From Rhizoctonia solani (lineage: Eukaryota; Basidiomycota; Agaricomycetes; Cantharellales; Ceratobasidiaceae), in assembly GCF_016906535.1 (NCBI RefSeq), contig NC_057377.1, positions 2,068,962 to 2,132,961 of the forward strand: a DNA stretch of 64,000 nt, read 5' to 3'. A model generated the notes under the pieces. The model searched no databases, had not been told where the DNA came from, and saw only the letters and a list, made by a program, of their open reading frames with translations. Within the stretch, counting starts at the first letter, position 1, and each line of letters opens with the position of its first letter. Positions 25,796-38,000 of the stretch are shown here, piece by piece. The position numbers and the translations under genes are program-made.

Positions 25796-28664
25796 ATGAG
25801 TGCCCTCATGGATGTCGACTCCACGCATGAAGACCCTCAAACTGGATCTCTTAGCAATGCTCACGAGGCGAAGCTTCAGCTAAATACCAGAGTTATGAAT
25901 GCAATTCAAAAACGGAAGGCAAATAATCCGAATAGTCTCTTTGTATCGTCGCGGTGCTTCACAGCAAATGATGCTCCCACTCTTCTTCACATTCTTCTGG
26001 AAATACACTCCGGCAAGGACGAAGTACCTATGACGATATCACAATACCATCAATATTTGATGGACAACGTGGAGCTCCTGGAAGACCTTTTATCTGCTTA
26101 CACCTCCAAGAATTATGAAGAGCTAATGGACCATCGTAAGTGGGGATCGCAGTTCTACTCAGAATGTTATGCACTCGTGGATGTAACATTCGTCATTTCT
26201 AGCTCTGATGCCATACAATCAATCTCAAAAACTGGGCGCCATGAAGCCAAGTGAAAGCGGGCACAGTGAGCCATTTACTTAACATTTATTTCTGACCTGT
26301 TGGTCATATATTATATCGTTTGCCCTAGGTCTCAAGTCAGCATTTGAAGATCAATACGTCGGCAACACGGCCAAGCTGTTTATCGATACGCTCAACAGAG
26401 AAAGACTCTTGCCAACTGGGCAAGCTGCTGCTAACAGGCCGTATAATTGGTCTATCTCGGTCGTTCAGTCATCCGGCATGGGCAAGTCGAGGATGGTCGA
26501 AGAAGCTGCAAACACGGTATTCACAATCCCTATCAACATTCGTGAAAAGCTACCAGAAGGTCGCATAAGTGAGTCATCTGTCGTGATAATCATAGCATAA
26601 TTAGAGCCTTGTCATTGTAGCATATCCGCCGCCGGACAAAAATATACGTGAATTCTTCTTGAAGCGCCAGAGCCTAAGCGACAAGCAGCAGCAAGCCGAT
26701 TATATGCTATTTTTCAAGCTACTTTTTGATAAGACCCACGAAGTGGTCCAAGATTGTTTTTCGGGCATTACTGGATCCGATTTAGCTCTTGCTTGGGCTA
26801 AATATCTCAACAAAGGGCAGAACATAGTCGAGGTAGGGACAAAGCGAAAGCTCTTTTATGACAGCGTTATCAAAGACGCCGACCTAGTTAGCTCAGTAAG
26901 CGTTGGGATCTCTTCCATAGGTCGCAACTCACGCTATCAGCAGAGCTTGAAGATTAATGAATTCTCTCTCAGTGAAATAGAGACCTCCATGCAGAAAAGC
27001 TGTCAAACACTTCTGGAGCTAATCCAACCTGGCTCTTCGAATCAAGATAATATCTGTTTGCTCTACTTTGATGAAGCTCATTCGCTAACCGAGTCTGTCA
27101 AAACACCAGATGAGGAACACGAGCAGAGCCAATACCATAACCTCGGAATAGCCATCGCCAGTCTCATCGACTACAGGTTGTTTTTCATATTTTTATCGAC
27201 CAACTCTCGATTGGAAAACTTTGCTCCAGCACCTACCAGCTTTCCATCTGACCGTGTGACTAACGGGTCAAGGTTGATACCTCCTTTCACAGAACTACCA
27301 TTCGACATCTACGAATCGACAGTCCTAGATGATATAAAAATTTTATCGCTCGAAAGCGTGTCCAAGACCGAAGTGATGGTGGGATTTGGCCGTGCTCTGT
27401 GGGTGCACAATTGATCAACAGATGATCTGAATTAATGACTTCGAATAGCTGGTATTCATATCACAAGAGTAATCCAAACAAGAACATATTCGATTTGGCT
27501 GTGGATAAACTCACGGCCTCTGGAGTCAACGACAGGAACAGCGATGCGCTCCTTGCTGTACTGGGCGTTCGGATAGGTATCGCATTCAACGCGACCAATA
27601 ATACCACATATTCTATACAGTCAAGGCTAGTAGAATCTCATCTCCGCGTGGTTTACTGGATCCCCGAACACCAAGGATACATGTACACTGGAGCCCCGTC
27701 CGAACCTATCCTAGCTGAGGCTGCTGCTCGGTACCTTAATGCCTCTAACTCCGATCGCAAAGGAATCGCTGTCCTGGGACCAAGGCGACTATCTGAGGAA
27801 ATCAAAAAAGGGCTTCTTGCTCGAGGAGAGCGCGGGGAGATCGCAGGCCGACTACTAGTAACGGCAGCATACGAAGCTGCCTTGACAATTGACTCGACAA
27901 TGAATAATCGCAAGCCATGGTATCATAAACCGATCCCAGTCATGGATTTTCTTTTCGCCCTGTTCCACTCAAACCACCATGACCTTATCAAGGGAGCGAG
28001 GTCTCTAACTGGATTAGAGAGTGTGCCCACTTTGAACCAAGCGTTTGCCAATTGCCATGTTTTTTTCTCGCACTTTGCCCTTGCTGAGGATGCTAATATG
28101 CTGTCCTCAACAGGACTTGCTATTGCTCTTGTACGTGGGATGGCATTACAGGCTAAAGACGGCCATGAATCTATTGATGCGGTCATTCCGGTCCACATTG
28201 GATCTACAACAAGCCCGATCGACCCATCCACAACATCGGCAATCAATCTACAGTTCAAGAATCGACAAAGGCCTATGGAGTGCAACGTCAAGCGCTCCAT
28301 CACCGTTCCTGATTTGAAGCTGCCCGTAATATCAATCGTGTTCGAGTTGGGCATTACTGGATCCATTCGGGAGCCCGTCACCATCGTTCAAGAGCCCCGT
28401 GGTCCCACACGTAGTGGAACAAGAGCGATTCATCCTGATGATCATCACTACCAAATAATAGTCAAGGGCTGTAGTGGCAAAGCATTCGGGGTAATTTCAG
28501 ATGAAGCGGAGGCGCAGTACAAAGCTATTCTAGGCGCTGCAAGTATTCTGCAAGACTTTCCGCGCAACAAAAGCAAAGAGAACATAGAAGCCTTGCTAGC
28601 AATGAAACCGGCTTTTAGTGTGGCGAGGCAGAGTAAGTTGTACGGGAAGCACTGGAAATTGTGA
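25796..28664 (+). CDS. Large P-loop NTPase of unknown function
   Basis: The start is ATG 25796 (MSALMDVDSTHEDP). After two short introns the ATPase core begins: SISVVQSSGMGKSRMVEEAA (Walker A, GMGKS), then FTIPINIREKLPEG. The Walker B motif is ICLLYFDEAHSL at about 27055. A helical C-terminal half ends KLYGKHWKL-stop at 28664. Introns after HS, RI and AL join in phase, giving roughly 850 residues. The conserved P-loop and DEAH-type Walker B predict ATP binding and hydrolysis, perhaps AAA/STAND-like. The family recurs in agaricomycetes without assigned function. A link to Crinkler-type NTPases is possible but not shown. No signal peptide or transmembrane segment. Confidence 0.7.
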
Positions 28665-28883
28665 AGTCTGGTCAGGCATAGTATATTCATTGCAAAATCA
28701 ATGTCTGGCAATGGTAGTTTGTAAATATGCTGATAATTGAATTTTATGTTTGTAACCAAAATCAGCCTTGTCATAAGGCGGACAACACGCATATGAGGTG
28801 GGGGGGGGAGCTACTCAGGGAACATGTCCCTATAGATGAGTCGATGTCTGATAGGGTATTGAGGATTTTTTTCACTTATAGGA
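28665..28883. other. 3' flank of the NTPase gene
   Basis: A short untranslated region, then a G-run near 28800. No gene. Confidence 0.4.
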
Positions 28884-29548
28884 TGTCGGGGGAACAGCTC
28901 GTGGCACTCCTGTCCTTGTTAGCACTCCGGAGTACTGCGGATAGATTCGGGCCCCCGTAGAGGGGGCTCTCCTCGAGGCCTCCCCGGTTCTAGTTCAAAA
29001 CAATTGTTTAGTCAACCACCAAACCGGATCAACAAAGCCGAACCGGCTCTCGAGTTAGCGGAGCCGGTCATAACACTGGCCCTCGAAACTCAACAGCCGG
29101 GATCGGGTATGGGCAAACCCGAACATACTCTGCGCACCAAGTATAAGTATCTAGCACACACTAAGAAAGATAGGATCTGACCCCCTTCTGAACTTATTCT
29201 AACTTTCTTTCTGTGAATTGTTCTCGATATGAATTCTACAACCGTCAGTAGTCATTGCTTAGTTTCACCAACATTAGCCTGATTGTAAGGGTTACGCTAT
29301 CACTGTAGGTCTAGCTCTGGTGTATGCGTTACCCTTACAATACACCGTTACCTCTCCCTATGTTACACTTGTACCCGGTGCTCTGTTCAGGCTGATTACT
29401 AACTATATACGTTCATTTGGTTTCCTCTGTTTACGCATGTATCGACCCGGGCACCTTATAAGGTCCCGGGTCCTCTACCCACTCTCCCCCTGTCTTTACT
29501 CTGAACACCAATATCGAGTGTGTGTTACGACTTGTCATTTAGGCGACA
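28884..29548. mobile_element. Candidate solo LTR (665 bp)
   Basis: Begins TGTCG and ends CGACA, the short inverted termini usual for retrotransposon LTRs. It contains a TATAAG-like box near 29142 and no open frame of note. No internal retroelement domain is adjacent and the five flanking bases do not match on the two sides. If it is an LTR, it is an old or rearranged solo copy. Confidence 0.35.
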
Positions 29549-29728
29549 CCGTCGCCGACCGAGTCACATATATACATCCAATAAGTAGAGACCTTACATT
29601 TTTTGACATATCCAATACCACACTTCGGAGCTAACAACTCACGAAATTTTCGAACGACAATAGCACGGGTTGGCCTCCGTAGCTCTGTCACCTTGTTATT
29701 ACAAAGTAGTAGGTTGGTGGTAGGTTGA

Positions 29729-29838
29729 ACCAAGCTACACTGCAGGGTGATCCAAGCTACACTGCAGGGTGGCCCAAGCTACACTGCAGGGTGGCCCAAG
29801 CTACACTGCAGGGTGGCCCAAGCTACACTGCAGGGTGA
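29729..29838. repeat. 22-bp minisatellite, 5 copies
   Basis: Five head-to-tail copies of a unit containing caagctacactgcagggtg, exactly 22 bp apart, each with a PstI site (CTGCAG). They end just before the larger satellite begins. Confidence 0.9.
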
Positions 29839-29959
29839 ACTGTGATATGGCACAGGGTGGGAACCAGGTGGACACAACCCACATATGGTGTTAGGGTGGA
29901 TTATAGGGAAAGCATCAGCCCTCCTACAAAAAGTTGCGTACTTTACACACAGCAATACC

Positions 29960-32295
29960 ACCATCCCCTAAGTTAGGGTGAGTCATGTGACAACTGACCA
30001 CCCATGCCACACAGAATTGCGTACAACATGCAGAAGTATAGCACCATGGTCAATGTTAGGGTGAGTCACATGATCAATGATTACTCCTTGTACTCACAGT
30101 TGCGTACCAAGTACGCAGCTATATGACCCACAATCATGTTAGGGTGAGTCACATGACCACCCATCACTCTACTCATGCAGAGTTGCGTACTTGGTACGCA
30201 ACTATATCACACACAATTGTGTTAGGGTGAGTCACATGACCACCCACCGCTCTACTCATGCAGGGTTGCGTACGCAACTATATTGCACACAATTATGTTA
30301 GGGTGAGTCACGTGACCATCCACTGCTCTACTCATGCAGAGTTGCGTACTTGGTGCGCAACTATACCACCCACAGTTATGTTAGGGTGAGTCACATGACC
30401 ACCCACTGCTCTACTCATGTTGAGTTGCGTACTTGGTACGCAACTATACCACCCACAGTTATGTTAGGGTGAGTCACATGACCATCCACCACTCTACTTG
30501 TGCAGAGTTGCGTACTTGGTACGCAACTATACCAGCCACAGTTATGTTAGGGTGAATCATGTGACCCTCCACTGCACTACTCATGCAGAGTTGCGTACCA
30601 AGTACGCAACTATATCACACACAATTGTGTTAGGGTGAATCATGTGACCCTCCACTGCACTACTCATGCAGAGTTGCGTACTTGGTACGCAACTATACCA
30701 CACACAACTGTGTTAGGGTGAGTCACATGACCATCCACTGCTCTACTCATGTAGAGTTGCGTACCAAGTACGCAACTATATCACACACAGTTATGTTAGG
30801 GTGAATCATGTGACCACCCACTGCTCTACTCATGTTGAGTTGCATACTTGGTACGCAACTATACCACCCACAGCTACATTAGGGTGAGTCACATGACCAT
30901 CCACCACTCTACTTGTGCAGAGTTGCGTACTTGGTACGCAACTATACCAGCCACAGTTATGTTAGGGTGAATCATGTGACCCTCCACTGCACTACTCATG
31001 CAGAGTTGCGTACTTGGTACGCAACTATACCACACACAACTGTGTTAGGGTGAGTCACATGACCATCCACCGCTCTACTCATGTAGAGTTGCGTACCAAG
31101 TACGCAACTATATCACACACAATGGTGTTAGGGTGAGTCACGTGACCACCCACTGCACTACTCATGCAGAGTTGCGTACTTGGTACGCAACTATACCACC
31201 CACAGTTATGTTAGGGTGAGTCACATGACCACCCACCACTCTACTTGTGCAGAGTTGCGTACTTGGTACGCAACTATACCACCCACAGTTATATTAGGGT
31301 GAATCATGTGACCATCCACTGCACTACTCATGCAGAGATGCGTACTTGGTACGCAACTATATCACACACAATTGTGTTAGGGTGAGTCACGTGACCATCC
31401 ACCGCACTTCTCATGCAGAGTTGCGTACCAAGTACGCAACTATATCACACACAACTGTGCTAGGGTGAGTCATGTGACCCTCCACCGCACTACTCATGGA
31501 GAGTTGCGTACCAAGTACGCAACTATACCACCCACAGTTATGTGAGGGTGAGTCACATGACCACCCACCACTCTACTTGTGCAGAGTTGCGTACCAAGTA
31601 CGCAACTATATCACACACAATTGTGTTAGGGTGAGTCACGTGACCATCCACTGCACTACTCATGCAGAGTTGCGTACCAAGTACGCAACTATACCACACA
31701 CAACTGTGTTAGGGTGAGTCACGTGACCATCCACCGCACTACTCATGTAGAGTTGCGTACCAAGTACGCAACTATAGCGCACACAGTTATGTTAGGGTGA
31801 GTCATGTGACCCTCCACCGCACTACTCATGGAGAGTTGCGTACTTGGTACGCAACTATACCACCCACAGTTATGTTAGGGTGAGTCATGTGACCACCCAC
31901 TGCACTACTCATGCAGAGTTGCGTACTTGGTACGCAACTATATCACACACAACTGTGTTAGGGTGAGTCACGTGACCACCCACCGCTCTACTCATGTTGA
32001 GTTGCATACTTGGTACGCAACTATACCACCCACAGCTACATTAGGGTGAGTCACATGACCATCCACCACTCTACTTGTGCAGAGTTGCGTACTTGGTACG
32101 CAACTATACCAGCCACAGTTATGTTAGGGTGAATCATGTGACCCTCCACTGCACTACTCATGCAGAGTTGCGTACTTGGTACGCAACTATACCACACACA
32201 ACTGTGTTAGGGTGAGTCACGTGACCATCCACTGCACTGCTCATGCAGAGTTGCATACTTGGTACGTAACTATACCACCCACAGTTATGTGAGGG
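29960..32295. repeat. ~83-bp satellite array, about 28-29 units
   Basis: Each unit runs gttagggtgagtca...gtgacc, then ccctactcatg-like text, then a palindrome with arms AGTTGCGTAC and GTACGCAACT around a 3-nt centre, then ctatacca and cacacaattgt. Starts of gttagggtga recur at about 30137, 30221, 30297, 30380, 30463 and so on, mostly 83 bp apart. One unit (near 30265) lacks the centre and is 76 bp away. A second palindrome, GTCAYRTGAC, lies near the unit start and is often the perfect GTCACGTGAC. The array is cut by the transposon at 32296-33498 and its last unit resumes at 33499. Confidence 0.92.
32288..32295. repeat. Target-site duplication, left copy
   Basis: tgtgaggg immediately before the transposon. 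The identical 8 bp follow it at 33499-33506. The duplicated bases belong to a satellite unit, so the pre-insertion site is known. Confidence 0.88.
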
Positions 32296-33498
32296 AGGAC
32301 CCCCAATTATCCTGGGGGAGGCTTCTTTGGCTTCCAGATATCACGTGCAGGTCCACTCTCTGGGTGATTGTTTTTCTGGGTGCTAACACCGTCAAACAAT
32401 CAATTTTGATTGTGATGGTATTCAACTTGCGTTGTTGTTTGGGAGTTAGGTAGCGTTCCTGGTACATTTAGCTACTGTATTTACTAGTCTAAATTAAAAT
32501 CAATTGTTTTCATCCTCTGTTTTGAGTTTGAAGTCCCAGGTATATGCGCTTGCATTTTGTTCAGGATTACTAAGGCTTGGGGAACTTCTGTTGTCTTCCC
32601 ATGCCAAAAAATTTAGCTGTTCTTAGCGTATTGCGTGATCATTGTTAGAGTTGGAGCTTGTTTGCAATCATCCTTAAAACTCGTACACATACTATGGCAA
32701 GTTTAGGCAAACTATCCGCGCGTAATATCATTTGGCCTGGGAAGGATATAATCAAACGGAATAGCGCGCTGTCCGCCCCTAGTACTTTCTTAGATTTACT
32801 CCCTGCCTTTGATACTCCGGGTCTTTTGTCTGGATTCTGTCGGAAAAACAGCTTGTACTTGGGAGAGGTAAGTCTTGTTTCAATTGTATATGGACAAGTT
32901 CAAACTGAATATTATAGTTATGGCTATATACATCAAGGAGGGTGGATACAATGGGATGAACCTATGGGTCCCCCAAACCAACCATCTTGGCCATATCTCA
33001 TATGTCGCCGTCCAAATCTATCAGAAGATTGGATTGCGGGCCAAGTACCAGGCTATACATCTTGGTCGGCCGATGGAGATCCCCTACTACCAACTGGTAC
33101 CAACAAATGAGCTCTTGATGCGCGTCGGCATTGTAAACACACCAGGCTTGGAAACTGAGGACGTGGAGTTGAAGGATTGCCACATTCTCAAGGATAGGAA
33201 TGAACTGACGCGACTTTTACCCAAGCTAGAGAAGGCCGGCATACCGCAAGTGGGCTCAAAAACTGGAGCGGGGTCATAAAAAAAAATATGTATATATTTA
33301 GAGATAAATACATTTAAGCGCCGGGCGCATACGGCCCAAGGCATCATTCAACTTCCGGACATGGAAGGCTTGGGGTCCAAGGCATCTTTGGGTTCCGGAC
33401 ATGAGTCCTATGAGCGGCCGCCAAAAAGCTTCCAGATATGAACACTAGTAGAGGGCCGGATTTCCAAAGAAGCCTCCCTTGTGATAATTGGGGGTCCT
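32296..33498 (+). mobile_element. hAT-like small DNA transposon (1,203 bp)
   Basis: The left end AGGACCCCCAATTATC is the exact reverse complement of the right end, giving 16-bp terminal inverted repeats. After four mismatched bases the match resumes with GGGAGGCTTCTTTGG at the same offset, so the repeat spans about 35 bp. Eight-bp duplications (tgtgaggg) flank it, as in hAT elements. Subterminal direct repeats (ccaaggcatc... and ttccggacatg at about 33340-33405) resemble transposase-binding sites. It holds one small gene that is not a recognisable transposase, so it is probably non-autonomous. Confidence 0.85.
32694..33279 (+). CDS. Orphan gene inside the transposon
   Basis: ATG 32694 begins MASLGKLSARNIIWPGKD. 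Exon 1 (174 nt) ends at 32867. A 31-nt intron (GTAAGT...GGACAAG) keeps frame into exon 2 (FKLNIIVMAIYIKEGGYNG...), which ends at 33279 with GSKTGAGS-stop, giving 184 residues. Without splicing, the first frame runs to a stop at 33110 and gives a different tail. No transposase signature (DDE, RNase H, BED) is visible, nor any known domain. It may be captured cargo, a transposon accessory protein, or the eroded end of a transposase. Confidence 0.55.
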
Positions 33499-33540
33499 TG
33501 TGAGGGTGAGTCACATGACCACCCACCGCTCTACCCCCTA

Positions 33541-35041
33541 CTATTTTTTAAGGATGTACTAGCGCTGTCCCCCCTTTGATTGTTTTATGCAAAATGTCTC
33601 TTGACGTTTTGCAGCTAAGCTTACAACTTTGAGAACCCAGTATGTGATAGCCAGATGTCTCAAAAACCTTACATGTAGCTCTATAATTATTTTTAATCAC
33701 AACATTGCGTGTACTCAACAAAACATTTGACCTATCTTGTTTGACCCACTTATGAACGCACCCTCAGTCTGGTGATCCAACATGGAAGATTAGCCACTGC
33801 TGACCAAGCATGAAACAATCAACAAGCGCACCAGTTTGCAAGAACAGCAACTGACTTGGGATCTTTGATCATGTACATAGATTTTCAATTATGATTTTAT
33901 AAGTAAAGTCTATTTTACATGGACCATTCCTTACGGAAAGGCAATACATGAAGTCCAAGCGCTAGCACAGCCTCTGCTGTGCGGGCCAAGTCCGTCCCGT
34001 CCTGACAGAACAATTTAGGACAACAAATTTAGAAGAAATCCTTACAGAAACGTACCCATTGGCTGCCTTTCTGTAACAATTTTAGAACATCCCGGACATT
34101 CTAAAAGTCAGTTTAGAAATGAGGCCCAGTCCAGATGCAGATCACACCGTGGAACTTGGTGTGGAATGCGCTCGGACGCAGATTTGGATATTGGAGGGGG
34201 GGTGTTTTAAACGTCTAAAATCTTTTTTTAGAGAGGGGGGGTATCCCCCCCTTCTATTTTGTAAAGCACGTATCAAGCTTTGGAATGGAACAAGATCAAG
34301 CTGATAAGATAAGGCCCTGAAGATTTGTAACCAAATTGGGAGTTTGGCGCTTTGCAGTGACTGCATATATTCCAACAGTAATTACAATATATTAGAGACA
34401 GGGGATAGGGGCGGCGCAAACAAAAAGCAGCCTCCCCTATCCTCAGTCCTCTGCGCTCTCCCACCTGTACAAACTTGCTCCCCACTCACCACTTCAATAT
34501 GCCTGCTGAGAACGCGTGATCCAACCCCAGGCCCTTGCGGAAAAGCAAGGGCCACGCCAATGCGCCTCTTGAGCCCAAGTGTCCTCTTCATAGTCAAAGC
34601 ATTTAAGGGAGTTCATTGTACCGAGTTATTCAATTACATCCTTGAGCTGTTATACACCCTTTTGTATACTTTTGCAGCTTCATATATGATGTATGATAAC
34701 ATATGCCCGCATACACTGGATAATTGGGGCGGACTTGGTACAGGAGTAAAATTAAATTCAATTAAAAATTTACTTTTAGAACGCAATTTCTATTTGCATG
34801 GGCCATGGCTTACAGAAAGGCATTTTGGACAGGTCTACTTGTTGGACCAAGCTTGCACAGCCTCTTGCGTGCAGGCCAATTCCAAGCCATTCCAGCGGAC
34901 CATTTTAGGAGACCAATTATTTCTAAAATCCTTACAGAAAGACACCCATTCTATTTCTTTCTACAGGGGGCCCTATGGCTTGTTATACAATATAATATTA
35001 TTAAGCACTTGCCAGTGAATTGCTATACAGATTTCAAATTG
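33541..35041. repeat. Gene-free repeat-rich stretch
   Basis: After the last satellite unit there is no supportable gene. Two diverged direct copies of a ~150-bp segment lie at about 33930-34080 and 34805-34965. Both carry ccttacRgaaaggca, agc...cacagcctc, atttaggaNaacaaat and tccttacagaaa. Near 34235 a G-run and a C-run form a strong hairpin (ggggggg-tat-ccccccc). These look like relics of an unidentified transposon. Confidence 0.5.
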
Positions 35042-38000
35042 TTACTTTTTTGCGTCAACAGAGTGATTACTAGCTGAGAGTTTTGATGCTTTCAGACGGA
35101 ACACCTTCCTCTGTGAGCTTCCACCTCCTGTGACTACTGAGTGCCCAGATGTAGTAGGTGCTGTGGAGCTAGACCCAGGCTGTAATTGCAACAGCTGCTC
35201 CGGTGTAGCAGTAGCTGCTCTTGGCTGCGCACTTCCAGATGGCCTGGGAACAATTGGTGCTTGTCTTGAAGAGCTACCACTGGCAGCTGGATCTGTACGT
35301 GTTGGCATGCTGCTTGGTGGATCCATGGACGGTGCTGTGCGCTTCTTGGCTGGCACCAATATTGGCCCTTGAACAGATAACGTGTGTCAACCTTGGCAGA
35401 AAATGTGTTTAAATGAATCCATACCTGTCGCAGATAAAGGCTGACTTGGCTGTGCTGTTGCCGCAGCCACCAATGACGGGTCAGAAGAAGAGTGACCAAG
35501 TCTTGCCTTTTTTGCATGGAACTTAGTCTTTTGTTGACTACTGGCCACCATTGTCCGGGCACCAATGGCATTTGGTGTGGTGGTAAGTACACCCTGGGAT
35601 ACTTCACAACGTTAATATTCTCTATGCACTCCGCAATCAATATCCAAGAAGAACTTACTCAACAACTCATCAGTCTGTTCTGTGCTTCCTGTTGATAATG
35701 TTGGAAGAGGTTGCATGCTCTGTGTTGTAGGGACTACTGTCAGAATACGTTGCTCCTGATCAGCAATGGTCAAACTTTATCTAGGCTGGAGCAACGTACA
35801 ATTGCTTGAGGGAGCACCAGAAACCTGCGATCCCAGTGCCTTGGCTAGGGCTAGCTTTTGAACAGCATTTGCATCTCGAGAGCATTGTTCATTTTGGCTT
35901 TTTCTCTTGTGTGGCCCAGCTTTGGAAGTGGATGGTTTTGTACCCTTTGTTGAAGGGACTGCAGGGATCTCCTCCAAGTCAAGCTCATCGTGATCATTGG
36001 AGTGTGGCTGAGCGATTTCCGAGTACACAGTTTGCAAGGTTCTTTGCAAGCTCAGGAAATGGTTAGAGAGCTGTGCCTTACTATCTGCGTAAACATTCAG
36101 GGCCAGATCAATTCCCTCTGGCGCCATGATGTTGTATACAGCTACATCTCGCAGCTGCCCAGGGCGATCAACGCGACCCATGATTTGGTCAAGCTCAAGC
36201 CCAGACCAAACACTGCTCTGCAGATGGGAAAATTTGTTAGACAAACTGAGTGATGCAAACATTGAGCCATACATACTACAATTATCACAACTGAGGCTTC
36301 CACCAAGTTGAGACCAGCTGAGCCTACATTGCTGATGATCATGATTCGGCATGATGGGTCGTTGGCAAACTTCTCAACAGACCGTTGACGCTTGGTGGTA
36401 GCCATAGAGCCGTTGTACGTCACATAGTCTTTTTCTTTGAGAGTGAGCATCTGATATAATTTTCAGTCATCAAACGTGAAGCTACAAATAACTTGCAAGA
36501 AATAAGAGCACTGACCTTTGCAATGAGTGCTTGGTGCTGCTGAAATTCCACGTATATGAGAAACTTCCGCGGCTTCTTGCTGGGCAAAGGTTCTTGCACA
36601 AGCCTTGCTTTATCTAGCGTACCATCCTCAAGCAATGCAACGGGTTTGGGGTTGCCGATCCAGAACCACTCAATCAATCCCATGACACATTGCATCCTTG
36701 TGGACATCTTCTGGGGCAGGTTCTCCACTGTCCAGTCATCGGTGACTTTGTTTGTCAAGGTACCACGATCAAGCTCCTGAGCCTGCTCTTCCAGCCGTAG
36801 CGCTCCCAGCTTAGCCAGCATACCAGCAAACTTCTGTTCTATCAGGAAGTTCTGATTTGAGATTTGTAAGTATTGGTGTAATCAGCTTATATGGGAAAGC
36901 AAATTTGACTCACATGCCACCTGACATTCTTGCAATCGCTCCGTTCCACCTCCCCCTGTGCCTGAGACCCATTCCATGTATTCTCATCTACATCCTCATC
37001 CTCATTGTCACCCACATTGTCCTGCGCTTGCTTTCTTTTTTGTCTCTTGGCAGCCTTAGCCTTTTGCGCCAGTTTTGTTCTGTTATAAATCATCAACAAA
37101 GTCAGTTGTTGTGTGATAGAATACGGAGGCAGGAGATTATATCTGAGAGAAAGGCAAAAAAGGGTGAGACATACTTTTTGCTCTTCTGCTGTGTGTGCTC
37201 TTGATTGATGACCCGTTGCATTTCCTTCTCTTCTTCATTCATGGGTGCCCAAGCAATGAACTTCTGTACAAACGGGAGATCCAAGATTCGTCTGCCCAAA
37301 TAGTCTAAGGACTCATTTGTGCGACGAATCATGATGGGGAGAAGAAGCAAGCGCAACATGTTTAGTGGCTGCTTTGAGACATGAATCATATGGAGGATGC
37401 TCCGCTGGTCCTCAGCCTGGTACTTGCTTTCCAGTTCTTCCTTGATCTTAGCAGCGCGGGGGTTGTACAAGGGAATTTTGCCAAGTAAAAGTGCCGCTTG
37501 AAGCTCCCTTTCTACTGTGGCTTGAATTACCGCTGTGCTTGTAAGCCTCCAACTTTCATTACCAGTTGACAGCATTTCCTGCATCTCGTTCCAGACCTGA
37601 ACTCCTTGCTCACCAAGCAATGGCTGGTAGCGCAGGTTTCGTCCAAGAGCAAGCAGGCACTAGTACGCACAGGCGTAACGTAATGTCAATGATGCGCTGG
37701 TGTATAACATAGTCAAATGACTTACTTTGAGCGACGTAAACAATGGTGTGGCGGTTGCTCCAATCACCAAGGACGAGGACTGAGTAATGAGCTGAACCCC
37801 TCGTTGAGTGTGACTGCTGTTTCGGAGATTGTGTATCTCGTCCACAGCTGCCACCCGAAAGCGCATTCCAAAGAGTGAGCCTGCATTGCTGATCCCTGCC
37901 TTGAAAGCAGGTGTCTCGCCCTTAGCTTCGTACTCCCTTGCATCTTTACCCTTGAATGCAGGAGGGAGCTGTAAGCACCGTTTTGCTTCCTTTGCAATAG

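Noticed and set aside
29960..32295. Regularly spaced palindromic repeats resembling a CRISPR array
   Set aside because: The intervening sequence is itself repeated from unit to unit, so there are no unique spacers, and the genome is eukaryotic.
29960..32295. TTAGGG in each satellite unit as an internal telomere tract
   Set aside because: It occurs once per 83 bp, not in tandem, so it is not a telomeric array.
34200..34260. G-run/C-run hairpin as a terminator or RNA gene
   Set aside because: No flanking transcript evidence and no further structure. Treated as part of the repeat-rich stretch.
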